NCBI RefSeq assembly: GCF_025717005.1
Contig: NZ_JAOVZU010000001.1
Span: 425,091 to 489,090 of the forward strand
Length of the DNA: 64,000 nt
Direction: 5' to 3'
Source: Actinotalea endophytica
GTDB taxonomy: Bacteria; Actinomycetota; Actinomycetes; Actinomycetales; Cellulomonadaceae
Part shown: positions 19,644 through 28,290 of the stretch, in pieces
How positions within the stretch are numbered: position 1 is the stretch's first letter
Layout: every line of letters starts with the position of its first letter
Program-made: the position numbers and the translations under genes
The notes under the pieces: generated by a model
What the model saw: only the letters and a program-made list of their open reading frames with translations
Told to the model about the DNA's origin: nothing
Database searches by the model: none

Positions 19644-19678
19644 CGCGGCGCCCTTCCTCCCCAGGGAAGGGCGCCGCG
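19644..19678 (+). terminator. Strong rho-independent-like hairpin
   Basis: A perfect 14-bp stem (19644-19657 with 19665-19678) and 7-base loop, followed by a mildly T-rich stretch. With the preceding hairpin it forms a tandem terminator that insulates the sigma cluster from the IclR operon. Confidence 0.75.
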
Positions 19679-19803
19679 TTGCGTTGTGCGGGGTACGCCG
19701 CGCGGGTGGCCGAGGTTGCGGTCTGGTCACGTTTCCCGGCTGAGTGCGGCCCTGGGGTGCGATCTCACTGCCCCGGCTCCTACAGTTCCCTGTTGGCCTA
19801 GGT

Positions 19804-19817
19804 GCAACTCGTGTTGC
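19804..19817. promoter_or_regulatory. Inverted repeat upstream of the IclR gene, candidate operator
   Basis: GCAAC-TCGT-GTTGC is a perfect 5-bp inverted repeat 80 bases before the IclR start. IclR regulators usually bind short palindromes in their own promoter. The remaining gap 19679-19803 shows no other clear feature. Confidence 0.35.
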
Positions 19818-19897
19818 GCGAGCCGCTACGCTCTAGGCGTTCTTGACCGAGGCATGACCTCGGCGCCAGCAGGGAAGACCTGAAGGAGACCCCAGCA

Positions 19898-20761
19898 ATG
19901 TCTGACGATCACGCTGCGGCGGATCGCGGCCCGGACGCGGGCCTCCCGGCCGAGTCCGAGCTCCACGGCCACGGCGCGGGCGACGGCCGCTCGGTGCAGC
20001 GCGTGGCGGCGGTCCTCGAGTTCGTCGCCGGGCGGTCGCTCGGAGCGGCGCCCGGCGTGGTGGAGATCGCCCGCGGCACCGGGCTGGAGAAGTCCGTCGT
20101 GTCCCGCCTGCTGCGCACGCTGGCGGACGCGGGTCTGCTCAGCCGGGACGAGGGGTCCGGCTACCGGATCGGTGCCCGGCTGTTCGCGATCGGCGTCGCC
20201 GCGCACGACGCGCGCCTGGTCGAGCTCGGCGAGCGCGTGGTCGCCGAGCTCGCGGACCGGTTCGGCGAGCGGTCGGAGCTGTTCACCCGCACCGCCAACC
20301 GCTGCATGACGGTTGCCACGGCCGCGCCCGACTCGCCGCTGCAGGTCACCGGATGGGTCGGGCTCACCTACCCGCTCGCCTCGAGCGCGGCGGGTCGCGC
20401 CCTGCTGCTCGACCACGACGACGTGGCCGTCCGTCGCGTCGTCGAGGCGGTCGGGGTCGGCGGTCGTGGTCCGAACGCTCCGCACGACTCCCTGGACGTG
20501 CTCGGCCGGCTCGCGGCGGACCGGGCACGGGGCTACGTCCTGGCCGTCGAGGAGGTCGACCGGGACCTGATCGGCATCGCGGTGCCGGTGCGCGGCGCGC
20601 AGGGCCGGATCATCGCGTCGCTCGTGGTGTCGGGCCCGGTGGACCGCTTGCGGGCCCGGCTCGGCGAGGCGGCCAAGGCGCTGCTGGACAGCGCCACGGA
20701 GATCTCGACGGCGCTCGGCGCCGGTCGACGTGACGACGCACCGATGGAGGTGAGCCGATGA
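19898..20761 (+). CDS. IclR-family transcriptional regulator
   Basis: A 287-residue regulator: an N-terminal winged helix (about 27-90, with SVVSRLLRTLADAGLLSRDEGSGYRIG) and a C-terminal effector-binding GAF-like domain (about 100-275, with SSAAGRALL and ISASL-type RIIASLVVSGP). A disordered acidic N-terminal extension of about 25 residues precedes the HTH. It starts at ATG behind GGAGAC and overlaps the next gene by four bases, so it is the first gene of the osmoprotectant transporter operon and probably controls it. Confidence 0.88.
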   Translation: MSDDHAAADRGPDAGLPAESELHGHGAGDGRSVQRVAAVLEFVAGRSLGAAPGVVEIARGTGLEKSVVSRLLRTLADAGLLSRDEGSGYRIGARLFAIGVAAHDARLVELGERVVAELADRFGERSELFTRTANRCMTVATAAPDSPLQVTGWVGLTYPLASSAAGRALLLDHDDVAVRRVVEAVGVGGRGPNAPHDSLDVLGRLAADRARGYVLAVEEVDRDLIGIAVPVRGAQGRIIASLVVSGPVDRLRARLGEAAKALLDSATEISTALGAGRRDDAPMEVSR

Positions 20762-21405
20762 GTGACCTACCCAGCTACGTCGCCAGTCGCTGGGACGACA
20801 TCCTGATCAGCTTCGGCGAGCACCTCGAGCTCGTGCTGATCCCGATCATCGCGGCGACGCTGCTCAGCATCATCGTCGCGCTGGCCGTGGAGCGGCACGC
20901 GATCGTGCGGGAGATCGTGACCACGACCTCGGCGCTCGCGCTCACGATCCCGTCGCTGGCGTTGTTCGTCCTGCTGATCCCGCTCGTCGGGCTCGGGCCG
21001 ACCGGCGCGTACATCGGTCTGACCATCTACGCGATCTACCCGATCTTCGTCACCGCGGTGACCGGGCTCAGCACGGTCGACAAGGGCGTGCTCGAGTCCG
21101 CGCGCGGCATGGGGATGGACCCGCTGCGCCGGATCGCGGTCGTGAAGCTGCCGCTGGCCTGGCCCGTGGTGCTGGCCGGGATCCGCACCACGACCACCGT
21201 GATCTGCGCGATCGCGGTCGCGGCCGCCTACACGCAGGGTGGCGGCTTCGGCGAGTACCTGTTCTCCGGCGTCAACCGGCTCGGGGGCGCCAACGCCCTG
21301 GCCCAGATCATCGTGGGGATCGTCGGCACAGTGCTGGTCGCCCTGCTGCTCGAGGCGGTCTATGCGGTCGTCGAGCGTCTCACCGTCTCGAAGGGAATCC
21401 GCTGA
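20758..21405 (+). CDS. Osmoprotectant ABC transporter permease 1 (OpuCB-like)
   Basis: A 215-residue inner-membrane permease with five to six helices of the glycine betaine/carnitine/choline uptake family. The EAA-type loop reads LESARGMGMDPLRRIAVVKLPLAWPVVLAGIR, split here only by wording; it contacts the ATPase. Start and stop are packed between the IclR gene (ATGA overlap) and the ATPase gene one base downstream. With the second permease at 22612 it would form a heterodimeric channel. Confidence 0.87.
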   Translation: MSDLPSYVASRWDDILISFGEHLELVLIPIIAATLLSIIVALAVERHAIVREIVTTTSALALTIPSLALFVLLIPLVGLGPTGAYIGLTIYAIYPIFVTAVTGLSTVDKGVLESARGMGMDPLRRIAVVKLPLAWPVVLAGIRTTTTVICAIAVAAAYTQGGGFGEYLFSGVNRLGGANALAQIIVGIVGTVLVALLLEAVYAVVERLTVSKGIR

Positions 21406-21406
21406 C

Positions 21407-22615
21407 ATGGCTGACATCACCGCTACCCCCGCCGGTGCGCCCGCCGTTGCCGCCAACGGGGGCGCCAACGGTTCGCGGACGATGATCGAGCTGATCGACG
21501 TCACGAAGCGCTTCCCCGGCCAGCACGACCCCGCCGTGGGGAACCTCAACCTCGCGGTGCCCGAGGGCGAGATCGTCATGCTGATCGGTCCGTCCGGCTG
21601 CGGCAAGACGACCTCGCTGAAGATGATGAACCGGCTGATCGAGCCGACCAGCGGGCGCATCGTCATCGACGGCAAGGACGTCACCGACGTGGACGTCGAC
21701 GAGCTGCGCCGCACCATCGGATACGTCATCCAGCAGATCGGCCTGTTCCCGCACCAGACCATCGCGGCGAACGTCGGCACCGTGCCGCGGCTGCTCGGCT
21801 GGAAGAAGGACCGGATCACCGCTCGGGTGGACGAGCTGCTCGCCCTCGTCGGCCTGGAGCCCAAGGACTTCCGGGACCGGTACCCCAAGGAGCTGTCCGG
21901 CGGGCAGCAGCAGCGCATCGGCGTCGCCCGCGGCCTCGCGGCCGACCCCGACGTGATGCTGATGGACGAGCCGTTCGGCGCGATCGACCCGGTCACCCGC
22001 GACCGGCTGCAGGACGAGTTCCTGGCGCTGCAGGACCAGGTGAAGAAGACGATCTGCTTCGTCACCCACGACCTCACCGAGGCCGTCAAGCTGGGCGACC
22101 GGATCGCGGTCTTCGGTCACGGCGGCAAGCTCCACCAGTTCGACGTGCCGGCGAAGGTGCTCTCCGAGCCGGCCGACGACTTCGTCGAGGAGTTCGTGGG
22201 CGGCGGCGCCGCGGTGCGGCGTCTGGCCCTGGTGACGCTCGACGACATGCCGCTGCGGGACGTCGCCAAGGCGGGCAAGGGGCGCGTCTCCCAGGGCGAC
22301 CTGGTCGCCGAGGTCGACGGCTCGGGCCGGCCGCGTCGCTGGCACCACGTCCCCGGTCACGAGGACGAGAAGGTCTCGATGGTGACCATCGGCAGCGACG
22401 CGAGCCTGCACGCGGCGGTCGACCAGATGCTCACCGACCACGTGCCGGTGGTCGCCGTGGTGGACGACGAGGGTCGTCTTTCCGGCGGTCTGCGCTGGGA
22501 GGACCTGGTCACCGAGCACACCGACCAGGCGATCCAGGATGCGGTGAGTGACGCGGGCGCCGCCGGGGCCGAGCGCGACGAGCAGGCCGGGACGGTCGGG
22601 GGTGACGGCTCGTGA
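21407..22615 (+). CDS. Osmoprotectant ABC transporter ATPase with CBS domain (OpuCA-like)
   Basis: A 402-residue ATPase with Walker A GPSGCGKT (61-68), LSGGQQQRIGVARGL signature, MLMDEPFGAIDP Walker B, and THDLTEAVKL H-loop. The C-terminal part (about 320-385) resembles a CBS-type domain (TDHVPVVAVVDDEGRLSGGLRW), which in OpuA/OpuC ATPases senses ionic strength or nucleotides. The N-terminus has a 25-residue Ala/Gly extension. It lies directly between the two permeases. Confidence 0.88.
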   Translation: MADITATPAGAPAVAANGGANGSRTMIELIDVTKRFPGQHDPAVGNLNLAVPEGEIVMLIGPSGCGKTTSLKMMNRLIEPTSGRIVIDGKDVTDVDVDELRRTIGYVIQQIGLFPHQTIAANVGTVPRLLGWKKDRITARVDELLALVGLEPKDFRDRYPKELSGGQQQRIGVARGLAADPDVMLMDEPFGAIDPVTRDRLQDEFLALQDQVKKTICFVTHDLTEAVKLGDRIAVFGHGGKLHQFDVPAKVLSEPADDFVEEFVGGGAAVRRLALVTLDDMPLRDVAKAGKGRVSQGDLVAEVDGSGRPRRWHHVPGHEDEKVSMVTIGSDASLHAAVDQMLTDHVPVVAVVDDEGRLSGGLRWEDLVTEHTDQAIQDAVSDAGAAGAERDEQAGTVGGDGS

Positions 22616-23457
22616 CCGCTCCCTCCGGGGCCCAGACCGCGGAGCAGGACGAGCTCCGCCGGCTCGCCGAGGAGGCGGAGGCGCAGCGCCGGGCCGAGGC
22701 GGCGGCCGAGGACGCCCGGGCGGCCCGTCGGCACCGCGTGCGCAGCATCCTGGAGCTGGTCGTCTCACCCGTCGTGGCGGTGGCCGCCGCCGTCGGGGCG
22801 CTCGTGCTGATGGGCGGCGAGCTCGACTCGATCGAGGCGCGTGCGCTGGCGCCCGAGGAGGTGCTCCTGCGGCTCCAGCAGCACCTGGTGCTGTCCGGGT
22901 GGTCGGTGTTCTTCATCGTGATCATCGCGGTGCCGCTCGGCGTGATCTTCTCCCGGCCGTTGTTCGCGCGGTACCGGCCAGGTCTGCTGACCTTCCTGTC
23001 GTTCGCACAGGCCCTGCCGCCGCTCGGCGTGATGTTCCTGCTGCCGGCCTTCATGGGCTTCGGCGTCCCGACCGCGGTGACGGCGATCGTGATCGCCGCG
23101 GTGCTCCCGGTGCTGCGCAACGTGCTGGTGGGCCTGGGCCGGGTGGACCGCAGCCTGATCGAGGCGAGTCGGGGGCTCGGCCAGTCGAACGCCCAGACCC
23201 TGTTCCGCGTCGAGCTGCCACTGGCCGTGCCGGTGATCATCGCGGGCATCCGGGTCTCGCTGGTGCTCGCCGTGGGCACCGCGGTGTTCGGCGCGTTCAT
23301 CAACGCCGGCGGCCTGGGCTACCTCATCGACACGGGGCAGAAGCTCAACCGCGACTCCGTCACCCTGGTCGGCGCCCTGCTGGTCGCCGCCCTCGCGCTC
23401 ACCGTCGACTGGCTGTCCGCCGTCGCCGAGCGCGTCTTCCGACCTCGGGGCCTGTAG
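22612..23457 (+). CDS. Osmoprotectant ABC transporter permease 2 (OpuCD-like)
   Basis: A 281-residue permease. A charged, Ala/Glu/Arg-rich cytoplasmic N-terminus (1-45) precedes about six helices; the coupling loop is LIEASRGLGQSNAQTLFRVE. It overlaps the ATPase gene by four bases. It is longer at the N-terminus than the first permease and not a close copy of it. Confidence 0.86.
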   Translation: MTAPSGAQTAEQDELRRLAEEAEAQRRAEAAAEDARAARRHRVRSILELVVSPVVAVAAAVGALVLMGGELDSIEARALAPEEVLLRLQQHLVLSGWSVFFIVIIAVPLGVIFSRPLFARYRPGLLTFLSFAQALPPLGVMFLLPAFMGFGVPTAVTAIVIAAVLPVLRNVLVGLGRVDRSLIEASRGLGQSNAQTLFRVELPLAVPVIIAGIRVSLVLAVGTAVFGAFINAGGLGYLIDTGQKLNRDSVTLVGALLVAALALTVDWLSAVAERVFRPRGL

Positions 23458-23543
23458 CCCCGTGGGGGACCCCCCGTCCCCGCTGTGTTCCTGACCGGAT
23501 CACCTCGACCCTGACCCACGCATCCGACACCGAAGAGGACATC

Positions 23544-24482
23544 GTGAATCGCACCCTCACCGCCGGGGCCCTGCTCGCCGGCACCGCTCTCCTGCTCACC
23601 GCTTGTTCGTCCGGAGGCTCCTCCGGTGGCGGGGAGGGCCCGCTCGCCGGCGCGAAGCTCTCCGTGGGCGGCAAGGACTTCACCGAGCAGCTGATCCTCT
23701 GCGAGATCAGCGACGCCGTGCTGGCGGACGCCGGTGCCGACGTGACGAACCGCTGCAACATCCAGGGCACCGAGGCCACCCGCCAGGCCCTGCTGTCCGG
23801 CGAGATCGACACCTACTGGGAGTACACCGGCACCGGCTGGATCACCCACCTGGGCAACACCGACCCGATCCAGGACTCCCAGGAGCAGTGGCAGGCGGTC
23901 AAGGACCAGGACCTCGCCGAGAACAACATCGTCTGGCTCGACTACGCGCCGTTCAACAACACCTACGCGCTCGCGGCCAACAAGGACACGATCGCCCAGT
24001 ACGGCAACATCTCGACGCTGAGCGACCTCGCCGAGGTCAACAACAACGGCGACATGCCGGGCCTGTGCGTCGAGTCGGAGTTCAGCGTCCGCAACGACGG
24101 CCTGCCGGGCATGGAGGAGAAGTACGGCACGACGTTCTCGTCGGACCAGATCTCCGAGCTCGCCACCGGCGCCATCTACCAGGCGACCGGTGAGGGCGAC
24201 TGCGAGTTCGGTGAGGTGTTCACCACCGACGGCCGGATCGTGCAGTACGACCTGACCGTGCTCGAGGACGACCAGAGCTTCTTCCCGATCTACAACCCGG
24301 CTCCGAACGTCCGCAAGGAGGCCATGGACGAGTACCCGGCGATCGCCGACGTGTTCGCCCCGATCTCGGCCGCTCTGGACAACGACACCATGACGCAGCT
24401 CAACGCGTCGGTGGACGTGGACGGCAACGACCCGGCCGACGTCGCGCGCGACTGGCTGACCTCGGAGGGCCTGATCGGCTGA
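23544..24482 (+). CDS. Osmoprotectant-binding lipoprotein (OpuAC/OpuCC-like)
   Basis: A 312-residue exported solute-binding protein. Its signal peptide ends in the lipobox LTAC (C21), giving a lipid anchor, followed by a Gly/Ser linker and the QAC-binding fold (KLSVGGKDFTEQLILCEI, then TYWEYTGTGW). It should deliver a quaternary amine such as glycine betaine to the upstream permeases. GTG at 23544 follows GAAGAGGA. The gene is separated from the permease by 86 bases and followed by a strong terminator. Confidence 0.88.
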   Translation: MNRTLTAGALLAGTALLLTACSSGGSSGGGEGPLAGAKLSVGGKDFTEQLILCEISDAVLADAGADVTNRCNIQGTEATRQALLSGEIDTYWEYTGTGWITHLGNTDPIQDSQEQWQAVKDQDLAENNIVWLDYAPFNNTYALAANKDTIAQYGNISTLSDLAEVNNNGDMPGLCVESEFSVRNDGLPGMEEKYGTTFSSDQISELATGAIYQATGEGDCEFGEVFTTDGRIVQYDLTVLEDDQSFFPIYNPAPNVRKEAMDEYPAIADVFAPISAALDNDTMTQLNASVDVDGNDPADVARDWLTSEGLIG

Positions 24483-24518
24483 TCCGGATCGGCGCCGCTC
24501 GACGACGCCTGAGGCCTG

Positions 24519-24554
24519 ACGGGCCCCGGTGGAGGAGACTCCGCCGGGGCCCGT
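24519..24554 (+). terminator. Terminator of the osmoprotectant operon
   Basis: A 16-bp stem with one mismatch (24519-24534 with 24539-24554) closed by a GAGA tetraloop, 37 bases after the binding-protein stop. Confidence 0.75.
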
Positions 24555-24668
24555 GGCGTTGCCGGACGGTGCGGATCGGCTGCGGGGTCGGTCGCGTCCC
24601 GCGGTGGCCGGCGCTCGCAGGCGCGGGGCGGCCGGCGGCGGGCCTGGCGGCTCAGCGAGGCCGGCGGC

Positions 24669-25019
24669 TCAGCGGGGCCGGATCCGCTGGAGGTAGGACT
24701 CGGTGTCCGCCGACACCCGAGTCCCGGTGCGCCACCCGACGGCCCGGCTGAGCCGCACGACGTCGTCGTAGTCGACGGATCGGCGCCCGGAGCGCGGTCG
24801 GTACAGCCGCACCCAGATCCCGTGGCTGGTGGCGTGGTGCGTCGCGAGCCAGGACTCGAGCGCTGCGGCGTCGGCGAACTGCTCGATGTCGAGGCCTTCG
24901 GCGTCGTCGAGGGTGGTCGCCGCCTCGGACGGTTCGTCGAGGGCGTTCGGCCGGCGCGCGTCTGGCGCCGGCTGCGCGGTCGGCGGTTGCCCCTCGGGGA
25001 GCGGCGGTTGGTCAGGCAT
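24669..25019 (-). CDS. Truncated YdeI/OmdA-like protein
   Basis: A 116-residue protein. After a Pro/Ala-rich, poorly conserved first 45 residues, the block FADAAALESWLATHHATS, the segment with GIWVRLYR, and SVDYDDVVRLSRAVGWRTG match the N-terminal half of the YdeI/OmdA family (normally about 190 residues). The frame stops at YLQRIRPR, where the family normally continues through a second half, so this copy is truncated or a minimal version. It overlaps the TetR gene by eight bases and would be translated with it. The last bases before and after its stop form a short tandem duplication. Confidence 0.55.
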   Translation of the reverse strand: MPDQPPLPEGQPPTAQPAPDARRPNALDEPSEAATTLDDAEGLDIEQFADAAALESWLATHHATSHGIWVRLYRPRSGRRSVDYDDVVRLSRAVGWRTGTRVSADTESYLQRIRPR

Positions 25020-25665
25020 CGGCGCGCTCCTCGCGCTCGAGCCGCTCGACCGCGTCGAGCAGCAGGTCCAGTCCCAGGTCGAAGGTGTCGCCGAACCGGT
25101 ACCCGGGTGTCGTGGCGACGTGCCCGGCGAGCTCGACGAAGTGCGGGTACCGGTCCGCGGGGAAGGCTGCCGCCATCTCGCCGGCCATCTCGGCGATCGG
25201 TTCCTCGCCGTGGTGGGGGAGGTTGGCCTCCTGCATCGCGAAGCCGTAGAGGTACGCGTCGAGGATCGCGTAGGCGTGCGCGGTCACCTCGAGCGAGAGC
25301 CCGGAGCGCAGGGCGCCGAGCACCGCGTCGTGGTGGCGCAGCTGCGCCGGGCCGGGCACCGGCCGGGACTCCATGTACGGCGGCGCCCACGGGTGTCGCG
25401 CGAGCACCTCGCGCGCGGAGACGTACCTGGCCCGCACCGCGGCACGCCAGTCGTCGCGGGTGGGGGGCAGGGCGATCTCGGCGAAGACCAGCTCGACGAT
25501 GCCGTCGAGGATCTCCTCCTTGGACGGCACGTGGTGGTAGATCGTCATCGGCTTCGTCCCCAGGGCCGTCGCGAGGCGTCGCATCGTGAAGGCCTCGAAG
25601 CCGATCTCGTCGGCGAGTGCGAGGGCGCCGCGCAGCACGCGGTCCTTGGTCATCGGCTCCGCCAT
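25012..25665 (-). CDS. TetR/AcrR-family transcriptional regulator
   Basis: A 217-residue repressor-type protein. The N-terminal helix-turn-helix (about 8-55) contains FTMRRLATALGTKPMTIYHHVPSK split across the two helices; the C-terminal part resembles the TetR class ligand-binding domain (TetR_C). I place the start at ATG 25665, eight bases after AGGAAGG. It is divergent from a DUF4386-like membrane protein gene, and two identical palindromes in the gap are its likely operators. Confidence 0.85.
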   Translation of the reverse strand: MAEPMTKDRVLRGALALADEIGFEAFTMRRLATALGTKPMTIYHHVPSKEEILDGIVELVFAEIALPPTRDDWRAAVRARYVSAREVLARHPWAPPYMESRPVPGPAQLRHHDAVLGALRSGLSLEVTAHAYAILDAYLYGFAMQEANLPHHGEEPIAEMAGEMAAAFPADRYPHFVELAGHVATTPGYRFGDTFDLGLDLLLDAVERLEREERADA

Positions 25666-25757
25666 CGAGTGCACCTTCCTGGTCGCGTGCACGACCCATC
25701 CTCCCGGCTCCGGGCGAGTCGCTGCACGGTGCCGGCGGTCGGGTTCCCGCCGACCTG

Positions 25758-25815
25758 TTGACGAATCGTACTAAGTACGGTTACGTTCGTCGACATCGAG
25801 TCGTACTAAGTACGA
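25758..25815. promoter_or_regulatory. Twin TetR operators with overlapping promoter
   Basis: The palindrome CGTAC-TAA-GTACG occurs twice, at 25767-25779 and 25802-25814, 35 bases apart; the second extends to TCGTACTAAGTACGA. The first lies between a possible -35 TTGACG (25758-25763) and -10 TTACGT (25781-25786) spaced 17 bases, so a bound regulator would block this promoter of the rightward gene. Confidence 0.68.
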
Positions 25816-25838
25816 ACCACCGTCCTTGAGGAGCAGCC

Positions 25839-26681
25839 ATGACCAGCACGACCCGGACCCGTGGAGGGTCCTCGAACGGCCTTGACGTCTCGACCGGTGC
25901 CGGGGCGGTGGAAGCGTCGACCGCCGCGTCCGCACCTCGTGCCTCGCTCGCCGCGCCCATCGAGTCCGGCCCGAGCGTGGCGGACGGCCCGAGCGTCTCG
26001 CCGACCCGCGCGGCGCGGGTCGCCGGCATCGGCTACCTGGTGATCTACGCCTTGGCGATCATCGCCAACTTCGGCGTGATCGACCGGTTCGTGGTCGCGG
26101 GCGACGCGGCTGCGACGACCGCGAACCTGGCCGGGTCGCTCGGCATGGTGCGGGTCGGGTTCCTGGCGTTCCTCGTGGTCTTCGTGGCCGATGTGGTGGT
26201 GGCGTGGGCCCTGAACGTGGTGTTCCGCGGCGTGAACCGCGACCTCTCGTTGCTCGCTGCGTGGTCTCGGCTGACCTACACGGTGTTCCTCGGGGTCGGG
26301 CTGGTGTTCTACCTGGACGCGATGCGGCTGCTCGGTGACTCCGGGTATGCCGAGGCCTTCACTGCCGAGGGGCTCGAGGCGCGGGTGGCCCTGGCGATGG
26401 AGTCGTTCAACGACACGTGGTTGATCGGCCTCGCGGTGTTCGGCGTGCACCTGCTGCTGCTGGGCGTGCTGGTGCTTCGCTCGGGTCTGGCGTCGCGGGT
26501 GATGGCCTGGCTGCTGCTGGCGGCCGGCGCGGCGTACCTGCTGGACACCGTGCTGCACTCGGTGCTTCCCGGGTATCCGGCGATCGCGTCGCTGATGCTC
26601 GCCGTGGTGGCGGTCCCGTCGATGGTCGGCGAGGGCTGGATGGCGCTCTGGCTGCTGCGCACGAAGCGGCTTGCCGGCTGA
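25839..26681 (+). CDS. DUF4386-like integral membrane protein
   Basis: A 280-residue protein with a disordered 55-residue N-terminus and about six membrane helices. The order of segments (GYLVIYALAIIANFGV, a long loop, then SRLTYTVFLGVGLVFY and DTWLIGLAVFGVHLLLLG) matches the DUF4386 family of unknown function. It is divergent from the TetR gene and carries the twin operators in its promoter, so it is the probable repressed target; such pairs often respond to a membrane-active or toxic compound. Confidence 0.72.
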   Translation: MTSTTRTRGGSSNGLDVSTGAGAVEASTAASAPRASLAAPIESGPSVADGPSVSPTRAARVAGIGYLVIYALAIIANFGVIDRFVVAGDAAATTANLAGSLGMVRVGFLAFLVVFVADVVVAWALNVVFRGVNRDLSLLAAWSRLTYTVFLGVGLVFYLDAMRLLGDSGYAEAFTAEGLEARVALAMESFNDTWLIGLAVFGVHLLLLGVLVLRSGLASRVMAWLLLAAGAAYLLDTVLHSVLPGYPAIASLMLAVVAVPSMVGEGWMALWLLRTKRLAG

Positions 26682-26701
26682 CGGGACGCTTCACGGCGTC
26701 T

Positions 26702-26735
26702 GCGGCGGGTCCGTCCTCGGGGGCGGGCCCGCCGC
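26702..26735. terminator. Hairpin between convergent genes
   Basis: A 12-bp stem with one G-T pair (26702-26713 with 26724-26735) lies 20 bases after the DUF4386-like gene and before the convergent gene at 26785. Confidence 0.55.
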
Positions 26736-26784
26736 TCTGCGTGGGCGGGGCGGCTCTGGAGCGGGCGACCGATCCGGGCCGCGC

Positions 26785-27375
26785 TCAGACCTCGACGGAG
26801 GCGACGACCCGGTCGAAGAGGCTGAGCATCGCGTCGGCGAGCTGGACCATGGGTGTCGCGAACACCAGGCTGAACGTCTCGGGCTGGTCGTCGGCCGGCG
26901 GGGGGCCGCTGGGTCCGGCGCCGGAGATCCAGTAGTCGGCGAGGAGCTGCCCGGCGCTGCCGGCCCGCTCGTCCTGGATCACCCGGACGCGCCTGACCAC
27001 CCGCCCCCGGTCGGTCGAACCGTCCGACCAGCTCTCGTCCTCCCCGACCGCGGCGCGCAGGGTGGCGACGCCGTCGTCGTCCAGGCGCAGGCCGGGCACC
27101 CGGTACACGGTGAGGGACGCCGGGATCGGGGTGTCGCCGGCACGCATCGTGGAGAACGCCATCAGCACGGCACCGGACCCGGCCGCCTGCATCGCCGCGA
27201 CGTCGAGCTGGTCGACCAGCGCGTCGCGGACCGGCTCGAGATCCTCGGCCGTCCCGGTCTGCGCCGTGACGAGCGCGGCGAGCGACGCACGCCGGACTTC
27301 GGGGTCGGTGAGGTCCACGGCGTGCCAGGCGTCGGGCAGCCGGAGCCGCAGGTCGTGGGGGACGGGGTCGGTCAC
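26785..27375 (-). CDS. Hypothetical protein, soluble, ESX-accessory-like
   Basis: A 196-residue soluble protein that I do not recognise by name. It lacks signal peptide and membrane segments. The layout (an N-terminal AWHAVDLTDP strand, a helical middle with AALVTAQTGTAEDLEP, a beta-rich core, and a C-terminal block with PMVQLADAMLSLFDRVVASV) resembles small actinobacterial proteins often annotated as hypothetical. It begins at an ATG and is transcribed in the same direction as the dienelactone hydrolase-like gene, 77 bases downstream of it. Confidence 0.6.
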   Translation of the reverse strand: MTDPVPHDLRLRLPDAWHAVDLTDPEVRRASLAALVTAQTGTAEDLEPVRDALVDQLDVAAMQAAGSGAVLMAFSTMRAGDTPIPASLTVYRVPGLRLDDDGVATLRAAVGEDESWSDGSTDRGRVVRRVRVIQDERAGSAGQLLADYWISGAGPSGPPPADDQPETFSLVFATPMVQLADAMLSLFDRVVASVEV

Positions 27376-27452
27376 CCCGCCACCCTGCCACGTCTGGCTC
27401 GGGTGCCGTGTCGCCGGTGCGCCCCGGGTCCGTCAGACGCGGTCGAGGTCGG

Positions 27453-28028
27453 TCAGACGCGGTCGAGGAAGGCCAGGACGCGCTCGACCACCCGGTCTGT
27501 CTGCGCGGCGTCGTAGCCGCCCGTCGAGCTGTCGACGAAGAGGTGCACGTCGCCCGGGTAGGTGAACAGTGCGCCGTCGCTCGCGCTCGCCACGAGCTCC
27601 CGCGCCGCGTCGATGTCGCCCTCCTCGGCGAAGAACGGGTCGTGGTCCATGCCGTGCACCTGCACGGGGACGTCGGCGGGCCAGGCGGAGCCGAACTCCG
27701 AGGGAGGGACGCAGGCCTCGAGAAGTACGGCACCGCGAGCACCGGCCCGGTTCTGCGCGAGGTTCTGCGCGCCGAGCACGCCCATCGAGATGCCGGCGTA
27801 GACCAGGCCGGAGGGGAGCGTCTCGACGGCGTCGGCCGCGCGACCGATCACGGTGCCGAACCCGACCGACTGCACGTACGCGAACCCGTCCTCGATCGTC
27901 GGGAAGACCCGCCCCTCGAACAGGTCGGGTGCGTGCACCTCGTGCCCGGCGTCGCGCCATCGCTCGGCGAGGGCGCGGACCCCGTCGGTGAGGCCCATGA
28001 CGTGGTGGAACAGGACGACCTCAGCCAT
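27453..28028 (-). CDS. Dienelactone hydrolase-family alpha/beta hydrolase
   Basis: A 191-residue alpha/beta hydrolase of the dienelactone hydrolase group. The nucleophile elbow reads GISMG, i.e. Ser in place of the Cys of classical dienelactone hydrolases; the acid is probably in MDHDPFF and the His in DVHLFVD. It may hydrolyse lactones or esters. The ATG has a GAGAGG site. The 3' end is part of a 20-bp tandem duplication that repeats the stop region. A 620-base repeat-bearing gap lies upstream. Confidence 0.82.
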   Translation of the reverse strand: MAEVVLFHHVMGLTDGVRALAERWRDAGHEVHAPDLFEGRVFPTIEDGFAYVQSVGFGTVIGRAADAVETLPSGLVYAGISMGVLGAQNLAQNRAGARGAVLLEACVPPSEFGSAWPADVPVQVHGMDHDPFFAEEGDIDAARELVASASDGALFTYPGDVHLFVDSSTGGYDAAQTDRVVERVLAFLDRV

Positions 28029-28081
28029 AGTGCCAACCTCTCTCGAACAGGTTCCGCCGAATGGCGCGTGCGCAGATGATT

Positions 28082-28113
28082 CGCCGGACCGCCGGACCGC
28101 CGGACCGCCGGAC
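28082..28113. repeat. Four tandem 8-bp units (CGCCGGAC)
   Basis: Four perfect copies of CGCCGGAC in a row, followed by degenerate CCGGCG/GGACCGGCG copies to about 28150. They occupy the start of the intergenic gap between two minus-strand genes. Confidence 0.85.
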
Positions 28114-28290
28114 CGGCGTCGCGGATCGGACCCGCGGACCGGCGTGGCGGACGGGTCTCGCCGCCGGCAGCCGCCGCACATCCGCACGCACCAGCATGCC
28201 CGCACCCTCCGACATTCGTGTCGTCCGATACGCCGGGGTGTGGGTGTGTTGCGCCGAGTTCCGCGTCCTTCGATGCGGGACAGCGGAGTG

